Source: Tetrapyrgos nigripes (Eukaryota; Basidiomycota; Agaricomycetes; Agaricales; Campanellaceae). Taken from it: a stretch of 64,000 bases of DNA. Under the pieces are notes generated by a model, which was not told the origin of the DNA, did not search any database, and saw only the letters and a list, made by a program, of their open reading frames with translations. Positions 46,314 through 56,837 of this stretch are shown here, piece by piece. Position numbers and translations under genes: made by a program. The stretch covers positions 54,681 to 118,680 of the forward strand of contig JAACJM010000249.1 of NCBI GenBank assembly GCA_013368315.1, in the 5' to 3' direction. The number at the start of each line of letters is the position of its first letter. Within the stretch, counting starts at the first letter, position 1.

Positions 46314-47932
46314 CAACACCTCCCAACGCTGACGTTGACACCGAAATGGTCGATGCAACTACCAACCGAGTCACTAGCTCGAAATCGTCCAATACCACTG
46401 TGCTCCCATCCAGTGTGTCTCACTTCTACGTGCTCCAAACTGCTTCTTACTGACAATATTCTACGCAGAACGGTCGATCCTTGATACTGTTGCCCATCTC
46501 GATCCTCAATCTGCTGCCATTGCGTTGGTACTTGCTCATCCTGAACGTGTTCCGACTGGCGATAAGGACGCTCTGAAGCTCTACATCCCCCACGTCTACA
46601 AAAAGGACTCATACCAAATCAACAAAGGAACAAAACTGGCCTACTTCACTGTAACGGCGTCGATAGGTTGAATCCATACTTCAATCTCACAGGTGACACC
46701 GTACGTCATTTTGCTCACTAACATTTTTTTTTTATTCACGTTCTCACTTACTTACTTTCTAGTACAACATTGACAAAATCAAGAAGTGCCGGGGCAGAAT
46801 CTCCGCTGAGCCGCTCACTATTACTGCTAATCTTCCTGCCACTGTCTCTCGTATCACGAAGCGATCGAACGTCGTGTTCGAGACCACCAAGGCTATCATG
46901 CGCTTAAATTGGAACCAGGCTTTTTCCTCCAGTGCTAGAGGCCAAGGTGACTATCTTATGCATTTAGCAAAATTTCACTCTCATATCTCCCCCTATCAGA
47001 GAGTTACTATGGCTTCAAAGACGCCGCTGATCAATGGCAACTCCTTCTTCAAACCCCTTTTCTATTTGAATCCGAGAGTGCTCAATCTGGTTCTGTTCCC
47101 CCACCTTTGACCGTCGACGATATTGCTGCTCTAGCCACAATTGACGATGACGATGACGACAAAGGTGTTGGTCAAGACAGTATGTATCATTATAGGAGTT
47201 TCTTTACACTATTAACTATTGTAACAGTGACTGCTGAGGAGCTCTGAGTGGTTGATTTTATTAGCCAACGTGGATGCCCCAAACCAGGTCTGTACCAATC
47301 ATCTGAAGCGAATTTACATGTCTTTTGACGTAGCTTTCACAGCTGACAGTCGTTGGTATCTGTCGCAAATGCCTGATGACGAAGGCAAATTCGAGAACAC
47401 GGCCAAAAACTTTGTTGTCCTTCTGATCCGAGTCAAGGTTCCAAACTTTTTCGATGGTTTGGGTAACAAAATCCACCCTTCGGACTATAAAGCTAGGCTT
47501 AGCGTTGGCAAAAAGGTAGCTGTGAGATTTTACTGCAATCTGTGAGTGAACTGTCTATTCCACTACTCACCGGCGAGTTTTGTGCTCAAATCATACAGAT
47601 ACAAATTTCCTGACTCTCACAACGGCCAAGCAATCCTTACCGATCTGTTTATTTTGCCTGAAACTCATGACACTCTTGAGCTCTTTTACGATGAGTTTTT
47701 CAAAAATCTTCCTTCCCCGGATCCCGATGTTCTTTCTGCCATCATTCTGCCGCCCATTCCGGCTTCTCCTTCCAAGCGAACCAACGCAGCTACAGCCACT
47801 GGCTCTGGTCCAACTGATGATGAACAGCTTCCATCGACGAGCGCTTCGCCTTCCGAAGATAAATCAACTGACCCTCCTGCTCCCAAACGATGGACCAGGA
47901 GGAATACCAGTGGGTCAGCAAAGACGAAATGA
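46304..47932 (+). CDS. second Helitron gene, unknown multi-exon protein
   Basis: Starts MSSPTPPNADVDTEMVDATT. Exon 1 is 46304-46412 (GTGTGT donor), exon 2 begins 46469 (RSILDTVAHLDPQSAAIALV, HPERVPTGDKDALKLYIPHV). Later exons read YNIDKIKKCRGRISAEPLTI (after an AG at about 46762) and YYGFKDAADQWQLLLQTPFL, then an Asp run (DDDDDDKGVGQD). Next come NVDAPNQVCTNHLKRIYMSF, KNFVVLLIRVKVPNFFDGLG and a final Ser/Pro-rich tail ending RRNTSGSAKTK at 47932. No family is recognised. Its place inside the termini and beside the transposase suggests an accessory or ssDNA-binding role, comparable to the RPA-like proteins of other Helitrons, but this is guesswork. The reading frame appears open through most exons. 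Confidence 0.55.
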
Positions 47933-48030
47933 TTTCAACGTTGTTCTGTACAAAAGTTTTGGCGCTACTTGTACCAATAGTATACCAATAGTATTGTTCT
48001 TTTCTGTTCTGTATTAGCGCTACTTTCAAA

Positions 48031-48066
48031 CGGAGTCGGGGACTGGCGCATAAGTTGCGCCGCTAA
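48031..48066 (+). repeat. Helitron 3' end: inverted repeat, hairpin, CTAA
   Basis: cggagtcgggga (inverse of the 5' end), ct, then ggcgca/taagt/tgcgcc and gCTAA. The hairpin serves as the transposition terminator in Helitrons. Confidence 0.75.
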
Positions 48067-48535
48067 GAATGATGATGTAAGCACAGCTTGACAAACTATA
48101 CAGTCACATGTGTCGGAGTTTGAAATGAACTTGGCTCGACGACGCGTTTTCTGTTCACATACCCATTGGTTCGATGTACAGCAATGGAACTGTACCATTA
48201 TGCAAATTAAACTGTACCATGTATGCAGCATGATGCTTGGCTGCTTGTTCCTCTGGCAAGGCTTACATTATACGGGCTCAAGTTGTCATTGCGGCTTTTG
48301 GTGCAGATTTCATTATATGAATGCGGTGAGCAACTTCACAAGTGAGTCAACGTGTCACATATGGACCAGTATCCTGTTCATCAGTGAGAGAATTCAAACC
48401 TTAACTGGATTTAGGTAGGCGCCATATGTATATGGTATAACGGTATATGGGATTCCAACTGGACCGTAAAAGGTGTATAAGGTGAGTATATGTGTATATG
48501 TGTATAACGCACAAGGAAATGGGGTTGACAATGCA
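48067..48535. other. no gene recognised
   Basis: Right flank of the Helitron. Several atatgtgtatatgtgtata repeats near 48480-48510. No ORF with motifs. Confidence 0.4.
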
Positions 48536-48702
48536 TGTTTCCAAAGATCTCTGTGCAAACTTAAATTTCGGATTTTTCAGTGCCATTTTTGCTCGCCCGG
48601 ATCTACTCCATATGGGACTGATTTGAGGCCGAACAGCCATATGGAGTAGCTCCGGCGCCGAGCATAAATTCGTCATTTATGTTTGCCCAAAAGATCTTTC
48701 CA
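48536..48702. repeat. foldback (imperfect palindrome)
   Basis: A perfect 13-bp core stem, ctactccatatgg (48603-48615) with ccatatggagtag (48637-48649), is extended outward by imperfect matches such as ccaaagatct (left) with agatctttcc (right) and gcaaacttaaattt with its inverse near 48660-48690. It resembles a small foldback MITE. Confidence 0.6.
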
Positions 48703-48881
48703 AATATGCATTGCCGCCCAAGGTGAGGGAAAGCATCATTATCCGACCCATTAGCCAGTTTGCGTTCTCGACTGCGTGCGAAAATGGCACGTGCGTTTAC
48801 GCCTAAGGCGAAAATTTGCGTTGCGCCAAACAACGCGCGTAGACCTACCACGTAGCATCTTGTACCTCTACATACTGCAAC

Positions 48882-49070
48882 ATGCCTCGTACTCGACGCC
48901 AGACTGCACAGATCCCACAAGAACCTGAGTCGTTTGAGTCTCCAGAACCTGATAGTTCACCGTCTAGCCAAGCTGGGAGCTCCGGTGACGCCGAATTGGA
49001 TCTGGGACTGAGGATGAGAGTTGCTGGAATTGCTATCGTTGTTCTAGGAGGAGTACTTCCATGGTCATAA
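48882..49070 (+). CDS. short ORF inside the inner inverted repeat
   Basis: 62 codons from ATG: MPRTRRQTAQIPQEPESFES then Ser/Glu-rich, ending LRMRVAGIAIVVLGGVLPWS, a possible membrane segment. It may be only the first exon of something, or chance. No family recognised. Confidence 0.25.
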   Translation: MPRTRRQTAQIPQEPESFESPEPDSSPSSQAGSSGDAELDLGLRMRVAGIAIVVLGGVLPWS

Positions 49071-49440
49071 TGAGTCGTAATATTTCAAGTTTTACGAGAT
49101 GTACAAGCTAACGAAGATCTTTATTGAGAGGAAAACGAGGTCTACGCGCGTTGTTTGGCGCAACGCAAATTTTCGCCTTAGGCGTAAACGCACGTGCAAT
49201 TTTCGCACGTAGTCGAGAACGCAAACAGGTTTTGACTTTCCGCCCTCAACACGTGACGTCTCGATTAGGCAGGTGCTTATGTCATGTAGAGATATTGTAG
49301 TTTTCGGCAAGTTTTCGGTGAATAATATTTCTCGGTGGTCTGGAAGCCAGAAAGGAGAACAAAAGAACTTGGACCACTAGGTTCCCAATTGGGAAAATTG
49401 GACTTTCAACCGTTTTCACCTCCTCTCCTCATCGTCCGCA

Positions 49441-50005
49441 ATGTTCTCCAGCTTCCAAACCTCTGTTCCCGACGTCTCTCCACCTTTTCCGAGCCTCGCT
49501 ATACCCGTTGATGCCATCAACGATCAGCAGACACACGCCGCCAATTCTAAATTCAGTTCTTGCGATCGGGACAGGTACAGCATCCCCGGAACATTCGAAT
49601 ACGATTCATGCCACAACTACACAATGTCATGGGGCTCAATGGAAGAATTCCGAGAGTGGCTAGAACGAGAAGAGGACGACAAGCTCATTTCACTTTGTTG
49701 GCGAGGGATGAGTGGGGTCATGGTGAGTCGTTTCGCAGAACCGGGGTGCGTCAGCTAGTATATCTACTTCATCTTCTCAATCCTTGCCTTTACCTTCCCC
49801 TGCTCCTGCTCCACTTGCTGCACCTCCCTCTTCTGCACCTCCTATTCCCACTGCTGTTGCCACTCCGCATATAGCCTTACCTTACCCAAGTCAAACCCAG
49901 GTGTATCCAACACCTTCTCAACATTATACTCATTATTATCCTCCTTATCCCTATTATTCCATGCCTTATGGACAGTTTTCTGGTCCTTCGGGCCCACGTA
50001 CTTGA
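49441..50005 (+). CDS. hypothetical protein carried by the TIR element
   Basis: The first open frame (49441-49758) reads MFSSFQTSVPDVSPPFPSLA, then SIPGTFEYDSCHNYTMSWGS and MEEFREWLEREEDDKLISL, a compact segment that looks like a small DNA-binding or FLYWCH/MULE-associated N-terminus. A GTGAGT at about 49722 could splice to a Pro/Tyr-rich tail (49784-50005, ending YSMPYGQFSGPSGPRT), although the implied intron would be very short. No function can be assigned. It lies wholly within the TIRs. Confidence 0.35.
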
Positions 50006-50372
50006 GTAGATACTCTGTTGTACAAATGTATTCAAATTTAGGAGCTCCGGAGCTCGTCCGAATAATCTTTATTTGTTCGAGACAAAATGTAGCCGCCTTT
50101 TGCCGAGGACAAATAACCTTCCTTTTCTGTCCGTGAGAACATCACGTGTTGAGGGCGAAAAGTGGACAACTAACGCAAACTGGCTATTGTTCTGTCATGT
50201 GCGAGCTATATCGTATACCACGCAGAATTGACCACTGCCCTGTCAGCTGACAGTGCATCATGGCTAGTGGCTATAAATAAAAGCGTTCTTGCAACGTTCC
50301 CCGTCTTTCCACCGCCTTAGCAGGGTCCTCAGCCTCCAGAACTCTGCTCAAAATCTCCAAGTCATTCGCCAA

Positions 50373-52738
50373 ATGGCTAGCATAGCTCGCAACTTCTTCC
50401 AGAACGGCTCTCACTTCACCGTGTATGGACTCAATATCAATATGGTCGAAGGAAACAGCTATAGCTACGATGCAGATCCAGGTGGACTTGCTGGGGACGC
50501 AGAAGGGTTGCACGAAGAAGTGCGCATTGCCTTGACCTCCAGGCGGCAGGAATGATACTAATGATGACTGCCACAGTACGAGATTATAGACAAGCCTGTA
50601 ATATTCTCGATACAAGTTCTAGAGGTGTGTCTCAGATATTCTTCTCTTAGCCGCTACGCACCGAATGTTTGCTCGCTGAAAGGATATCACAGCGTCAATT
50701 TCCACGGCCCCATTTTTATGACAAAGTCTCAAGATACTGCGATGTTCCTTGAGAGTCCTTTCCCAACTTGAAGCACCAGAAAACAAGGAATTGCTCACCG
50801 ATCTTGTAACAATGGCGATCCATGTTACTGCTACAGTAGATGATCACTTTTCCGATGGCGTTTGTCCTCTGCATCGCGCAGTTGATGGTTTGGAACAGTG
50901 AGTAGTACGAGCTTAATCGTTACCCACTCCGGATTTCAGTTTTATTACAACATATTCATAGATCCCTCGAAGACGTCAAAAGTTGTGCCGAAGAAGAGTG
51001 TCAATGGAGTTGGATTTCTCGTGCTATCTATTCTAGAGGAGTAGCTGGCCGAATCCGGCTTTGAGACGGAACCTGGAAGAGTTATTAGCTATTTTTCAGG
51101 CGAGTCTTTCCTTTATTAGACTGACAGTCATCAGGAAGATTCTAATTTAGTGAGTGCCTCATTCAGATTGATGAGTTGATCTCCATGCAGACGCTGGTCG
51201 GCAGAATAAGATCGACCCATCCAACGTTGGGCTCTAGAAAGAACATCAAGAGCGCCACGACCAGATTCATCTCACGCGAAGATGTACAAACTATGAAAGA
51301 ACTTCATCACGGTTCGTCTTTTGAGGTCTATTCGGCAAGACAAGAAGATCGCTTTGTTGTGGTTAAAGAATTTTTTGGATCACGAGCAAAACAAGTAAAT
51401 TTGCTTTTTCTTTTACGGAGTTTCTCAGACTGATATGTTGATCTGTAGCACCTGCAGCAAGTTTTTGATTTCAGCCATGGTTTCATGTATGTACGCCAAT
51501 CTCGGTGCTTAATTTTCAAGGAAATAGTCTCATCGAAGGCCGTAAAGGCATCCTCGCTTCTTGAATGTGAAAGGGATATCGACACCTTCATCCGCTACTC
51601 AGTTCATCGTCTTCGATAATGGTGAGCGTCTGGAAGTGTTTGATGGTTCAGAAATCTAATGGCCTTCTCGTACCCTTTGATTTGCTTAGCCTGCAGTGCG
51701 AGTTTCGAGCTCAAGGTAGCGTCTGCTTTACGGGAAGATCAGACACAAAGCATCCGCATCGGATTTGCTATTGTATGTAAAATCTGACATCCTTTCTTTT
51801 GAAAGTGAACTTATTCATAGTACCGTCGGAAGGTTGGCGGAATTTCGGTAGGGTCACTCCCCAATCCTTCTACTACCAAGAAATCGCTCAGTATAGTTGT
51901 AAATAAAAAGGCTGGTCTGGCATATCTTCACCGCAGTGGTATACAGACTAGCTCCTTCTCAGCAAAGGTAGGACATCTCTTACACAATATCAGCCGTATT
52001 TCTGACCACCCACCGTCTAGAACCTGGAAATATATATCACGGACGACGATGAGTTGAAGATTGGATTTGCGCCTCCAAAAACCGACGTTACCGACCCACT
52101 AGACGACGCTGAAGAAGATAGACTCTGGCAGATTCTCAACGAGTTGTGTAAGAATGTGATTATAATCCTATGACTTTTGAATTCGACCCATATATACTGA
52201 CTTGGACTTTGACTTTCCAGGCTTTCGAGCGGGCCAATCGCCTTCTGTACCGTAAGTTCTGGTGTATCAACATGCGACCCCTTGATAGTGATCCTCTTCA
52301 CAAAAGAAAAGGTACCCCCGCAATTCTCAATGATTCTTAAGCCTGTATCAGAAAGGAGACCATCTCGGAAACATCAGATTTCGGAGAATCTAGTCCAGTC
52401 GCTCATTCTTCAAAGCCCCGGAGAGAACTTGTTTGGAAAGCTGCTCAACGCGGAACCTTAACTGTCGATTTAGTAGCGCAACACTACCAGAATTACTTGA
52501 ATAATTCGCGGCTAAGTTCAGCTGGATCTCTTGCCTTCCGTCAGCTCCAAGTCCTATCGACCTTCCAAAAACGCCATCAATGTCCAGGCTATAAACGGGA
52601 AGAAATCATCTTCACGGCCACTATCACAAATAATGCTATCATCTCTCATTCAAACCCATTGTTTCATGAAATGTGTTTCCTCTGTGGTAAGTTGGTCAAG
52701 GCAGAGGGTAAGTTCTATTGGCTGGTGTTCTCACAATG
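50373..52738 (+). pseudogene. paralogue of the 29.4-kb pseudokinase-like gene, broken
   Basis: Starts [20 protein letters not shown], nearly the same as the copy at 29356, and parallels it exon by exon: YEIIDKPVIFSIQVLE, the helical region (SISTAPFL-stop-QSLKILRC), AVDGLEQ, SLEDVKSC, the N-lobe FISREDVQTMKELHHGSSFE with [27 protein letters not shown], and the tail HQCPGYKREEIIFTATI...MCFLCGK. A TGA in the helical exon (about 50717) and further breaks near 52390-52480 make it a pseudogene. Here the tail runs on into KLVKAEGKFY and then stops; the SCA7 segment of the other copy is absent. Confidence 0.65.
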
Positions 52739-53509
52739 AAGACTAACCACTTCAATTCCCACAACAATACATCCAATAATACCGATTCCTTCAATTCTGC
52801 AGGCACAGGGAACCCACATGGTAAGCTCAAGCTCCAATTCTGTCACTGTAATTTGAGGAGTCTTCTGAGTCCTAATGTACCTTGAAGACTTAAATCTTGA
52901 AGCAGTGGAGCAACTGCTTGCTGTCTCTCGCAGTTTTGGAAACAAGAACGAAGAGCTTCTAGACCTAATAACGAGAATGATCACAGTCAAGAGCAGTCCA
53001 CCCAAGTTAGGGAAAAAGAATGAGACAAGGAAGAGGAGTGTATAATGAACCTGTATAATTCCAAGAAAATGGCATCGCAGTGCTGCCCGAACTGTTCATT
53101 TTTTGTTGTTCATCATACATCACACTCACAAAATGAACTGCATGATGACCTATCCAAATATAGTAATTTCAAGCAAAATTGCTCAAAGATTTCGTGTTGC
53201 ATGCGTTTCCCACTGGAAATGACTCTATTTTGCATGAAGTAGAGAAAAACATGAATATAACTTGTGAATAGCTCTTTTGCGTAGTTTTGGTAATTGTGTA
53301 CGGAGAGAACGCGAGCTCCTGCTTTACCCTTTAATGCAAACTCACAAAATCGCAATGATAATACAATATTCAATGTCACTTACTCGAAACTGATTTCGCT
53401 GAGTCTATCTCGTAAAACTCCTCAAAAGTACTGGTAAAAGAATGGCTAACTATAACCATGATATTATACTGCACACATATGGAACCCATGAGTGACTAAA
53501 CAAACCCGT
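52739..53509. other. no gene recognised
   Basis: At about 52905-53040 the plus strand reads LEAVEQLLAVSRSFGNKNEE and LLDLITRMITVKSS, possibly the original C-terminal exon of the pseudokinase-like gene or an unrelated remnant. Otherwise there are only shadow ORFs. Confidence 0.35.
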
Positions 53510-54545
53510 TTAGGACACCCTTCCTGTTCCCGCAGAGAAATCCAGTATTTTCTCTATGACTACATTAACCATTTGTTGCATACTCGCCTCCGTACTCTCT
53601 AGTAACACCAGTTCCTTTACCTTTCCATTCAAGTTTCCCATGATGTCTTCGCCCTCGAAAATGTGCTTATGAGCGCGAATATAGGCCGGCCAAACGACTT
53701 TCTCCCAGTATTCGGGAGGGTCACGCCAAACGTCTCCCTCTATTTCCCAGATGAGGACCATGTACATCGAAAGCCAGAAAAGATATTGCTCACCGGGTGT
53801 GTGGTATGATCGTGCCTCGCGTCTGCTCTTTGCAATGTCTTCTGGCACTCGAATGAACGCACGTACATCAAGATTCGAGATAATGCGCTGCATTACCCTC
53901 AGTTCTTACCGCAGGTACCAGAAATAATTATCTCACCTCATCCCAGTACAGCAGGAACCCATCAATCAAAGCCCAGATAAGTTTTTCTCCATACTTCTCC
54001 TGATGTATCGCTGCAACTTGTTCACTTTGTAACCTCCATTGTACGATTTGATCATCGTCTACAGGAACGGTGCGTGTTTCGTTGAAGCTGTCATAGGATT
54101 GGTGATTGGACGGAAGTATTCCTCCCTTCTTCAAATCGGATAGAAAAGCTGCCATGCGATCCCAGTCGATAGCACCGGGGGCGTCGTCCCAGTTTGCAAA
54201 CCCATATTCTGGATCGACGGGAAGATTTTCAGCGGGCTGAACAAAGATTAGCATGAGGTGGATACGGGCTCGACCGTGCACATACCGGTACGAAATCCTA
54301 AAGTCAATGAGAGGTGTCACTCAAGAAAGAGGAATTATAAGTGGTATTGCAGCGCACGTCCTGGTGAATAATAAAGCTATCGTGAAGACAGTTTTGGAGG
54401 TGCTTCGCCAAAGTCGTTTTCCCAGAAGATGTCGCCCCGCTAATTGGTTACGATGTGAGTGACCTGAGGAAAAGAGAGATCATCAGTAGACAACATACCC
54501 CACACCGATCATGATAATTCTCGTTGGTATCGTGTCTGTGCTCAT
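53510..54545 (-). CDS. NRK1: nicotinamide riboside kinase-like protein
   Basis: Phosphorylates nicotinamide riboside to NMN in NAD salvage; P-loop kinase of the uridine kinase superfamily. Five exons on the minus strand: 54545-54499, 54439-54358, 54297-54286, 54236-53937, 53887-53510; 272 aa, typical for the family. Residues 13-25 read IGVGGATSSGKTT (Walker A rebuilt across intron 1), followed by a HQDDF motif (41-45) also rebuilt across an intron. Then VDPEYGFANWDDAPGAIDWD, KLIWALIDGFLLYWDE, VRAFIRVPEDIAKSRREARS, YHTPG and DVWRDPPEYWEKVVWPAYI, all expected of fungal NRK1. Exon 3 is only 12 bases. Introns are about 50-60 bases. The frame is intact throughout, so probably functional. Confidence 0.85.
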
Positions 54546-55000
54546 CCTGCTACTCCGTTGGGGGGAAAAGAAGGAAGCGCCTCGGCAGAAGGGATAGTCG
54601 AATATGTGAAGAAATCGGAAACACCATCAAGCGAACGAGCGCTAGCGGATGACCTGAAGCTACGTTCTTTCCCCGCAGCTTTCAGATTGATCAGATATCT
54701 GAATTAGTTCTTATCGATTCGACGCTCGAAGCACTACTGTGTCGAGCAACAGTCCGTTTTTAACTGAGTAATCAACGCCGAGAATTTTTTTGACTGACAG
54801 AAGCTAAAAACTATGAATTCCGTTGCGAGCAAGTTGCAAGTCCCCCTAAGTTAAGATGTACAAACCGGAGGAGCAAGAATCTGACGCGAGGCCCTTAATT
54901 AAGCTCAGATGTACAAACCGAACCAGAGGAATCTGATGCACCGGGGGTCCCGGAGGCTTACGAATGTATCTACTGTACAGTAAGTATTAGAGGAATTCCA
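54546..55000. other. divergent intergenic region
   Basis: Lies between the NRK-like gene (-) and the phosphatase-like gene (+). An imperfect direct repeat starting agatgtacaaaccg occurs at 54854 and 54907 (53-bp spacing, including aatctgac/atgc). Confidence 0.5.
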
Positions 55001-55912
55001 TCCACCCTGGTCTCTCATTTGCCTCTCATCGATCCTCGTAGCTGCCCTCACGGATCCAAAGCTTGCGTATCCTAAGCTCGTGGCGTTAGACATCAAGTAA
55101 GCCTTATCTATATGTTCCTTGTTTTCTGTTCTCTTAAGACTCCTCCGATGGCAGTGGGACAATTCTTCTTGGCCACTTCGATGAAAGGGAGTGGGGTAGT
55201 GATGCGAATAACATAGAACGTGTCGATAACCTTCATCTTCGTCACAAAAGGCTCAAACTCGATGATAATGGGTATATCGCTAACATGTATTAGGAATCAT
55301 AAACATGTCGTTTCCGGAGGCAAAGATATTCCTTCTATTGTAACCGATATCCTTAAAAATGGCGCATCACTGGCAATCATTTCCCGTAATTCCTGTAAGG
55401 CCATGTACGTCAGTCACGGAGTTGGTTGCATGAACACATATCTAATACGCTGTTATAGATATGATAGAGCGCTTTATTATTTCAAGGCGGTGAACCCTAA
55501 GACTGGGGAGAAGGAATCGATCATAAAAATGGTGAGGTATGATGAAGTTGTCAATGGTGAATCAACGGACCTATGTACAACACATTGATGACTGAATCTG
55601 TTATAGAGACAAAGACGAAACATTTCAAGCGTATTCGTAGTTGGAGTAAGTTTGACTATGCTGATATGGTGAGTGGTTCTAATTCTCTTCACAACGGGCT
55701 AGCCTAAACACGGCTCTATCCAGATTTTATTTGATGATGAGTTACGAAATGATGTCGTGAAGAAGGAATTAGGTATGTGCTCGTTGGTGACGTTTACAAC
55801 TTCTCAAAGTTGATACCTCATAGGCATAGGATTTCAACAATGCTCGAGTCAGGAAGGTTTGACCTGGGAAATATATTTGAAAGGGATAGAGCATTGGCGT
55901 CGTACCAGATGA
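55001..55912 (+). pseudogene. MDP-1-like HAD phosphatase, probably inactive
   Basis: Members of this family (acid phosphatase, PF12689 type) are small HAD hydrolases. Pieces in order: LTDPKLAYPKLVALDI, intron 55097-55154, NGTILLGHFDEREWGS, then GKDIPSIVTDILKNGASLAI, ISRNSCKAM, intron, YDRALYYFKAVNPKTGEKES, KTKHFKRIRSWSKFDYADM, intron, ILFDDELRNDVVKKELG, intron, GIGFQQCSSQEGLTWEIYL and KGIEHWRRTR-stop at 55912. The catalytic DxDGT reads DINGT across the first intron (second Asp to Asn). A TAG and a frame change at about 55280-55315 cannot be spliced out with canonical sites. The start codon is unclear. Loss of the acid-base Asp and the frame break argue for a pseudogene. Confidence 0.65.
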
Positions 55913-56837
55913 CCTTCTCAGTAGATTCCACTTTTAATGCCGAGTCTTTGATTCTCCCACTAAATCAGCTACTGGCTGTGATTGAATGGAATTGATCTGG
56001 AACCAATCACAGATGAAAGCCAACCTTTCATTTCCGGGGGGCGGTCACTTTTCCGCCGGAAGTAGGTTCACATCCCTCCCAGAATTTCAAGTGTCTGCCG
56101 TTGAAAATCACCCCCCAACCGCTCAGGCTGGGTGATTTGTTTTCAGTGACTAGTATTTATGTGATTGAACATCGACAGTTCTCTACTCTGCTTCACAGGA
56201 TCGATGAAGGTTCGAGTCCTCATGTCACTTCCGCATTCGAAGTTAGACAGGAACGGGTCAACCCTCTGTGACACACACTTCAGAGTGGCAGAGAGGTGGC
56301 GTAGCGGTGGATCCTGGTGCCCAACGTTTAGGGATAAAGCATCGTTACGTTCATCTCCGCAAGCCTCGTGAATGGGTACATAGTCGATGGGTAGTATTAG
56401 AAAGGGCCAAGAAGCCTCAGGAAGAGAAGAATCTGGCGTCCAAATAGGCGGTATCCTCTTCAAACCGGACCACAATCTACGCACATATCGGTCCTGGAAC
56501 GGGAGAGTATAAAATGCTAGTTGAGGTCTACTGGGACGCCACCCATCACAAAATCGTCTTATCATTCCATAACAACAATGGTATTCTACGCATATATTTC
56601 AGAAGTATGTGTTTCCACTTATCCGTCTTCGCCTCGCTTCTGACTTTCTCCCATTTTTGAATGCTTCAACTTGGCAGTGTTTTACTCACATATTCGCGTC
56701 CTTGACAGGTTCTACATCCGGTCCACTGTTGACCTCTAGATGTGCTGGCACTACACTGAAGATGAGGAAGGATATGCCAATGTCAGAGTTAGCCATACTG
56801 AACAGTCGCTACTCTGTGTGACAGCAACAAACATCCC
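55913..56837. other. no gene recognised
   Basis: A 140-codon minus-strand frame (56565-56143) has no recognisable motif; its GRQPRPSRPQLAFY-like sequence may be a remnant. A ttccgggggg...ttttccgccgg inverted bit lies near 56030-56060. Otherwise unremarkable. Confidence 0.35.

Larger units (their letters stand above)
36545..48066 (+). mobile_element. Helitron (Helitron2/helentron-like), about 11.5 kb
   Basis: The left end begins tccccgactccg (36545-36556, TC start). Its inverse cggagtcgggga lies at 48031-48042, two bases before a perfect hairpin (ggcgca-taagt-tgcgcc, 48045-48061), and is followed by CTAA (48063-48066). Asymmetric terminal inverted repeats with a 3' hairpin are the hallmark of Helitron2/helentron elements. 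Between the ends lie a Rep-helicase gene (36639-43927) and a second multi-exon gene (46304-47932), both on the plus strand, plus a reverse-oriented copy of part of the first gene. The base after CTAA is G rather than T, so the exact right border is uncertain by a few bases. Confidence 0.8.
48752..50186. mobile_element. TIR element (DNA transposon derivative) with nested inverted repeats
   Basis: The ends are tagccagtttgcgtt (48752-48766) and its exact inverse at 50172-50186. Reading the outer ta as a target duplication leaves GCCAGTTTGCGTT termini, fitting a TA-targeting family. An inner arm pair of about 88 bp, 48760-48846 with 49137-49223, is inverted with few mismatches, and a third pair, cgccctcaacacgtg (49241-49255) with 50143-50157, is exact. 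This points to one element nested in or fused to a related one. No transposase is visible. Confidence 0.6.

Noticed and set aside
50271..50615. 114-codon minus-strand ORF over the pseudokinase-like gene's first exon
   Set aside because: The plus strand shows the conserved start, splice sites and paralogue match; the minus frame has stops in the other copy.
56205..56225. tRNA-like T-loop (ggttcgagtcc)
   Set aside because: The flanking bases do not form a T-stem, and no D-arm, anticodon arm or acceptor stem can be drawn upstream.
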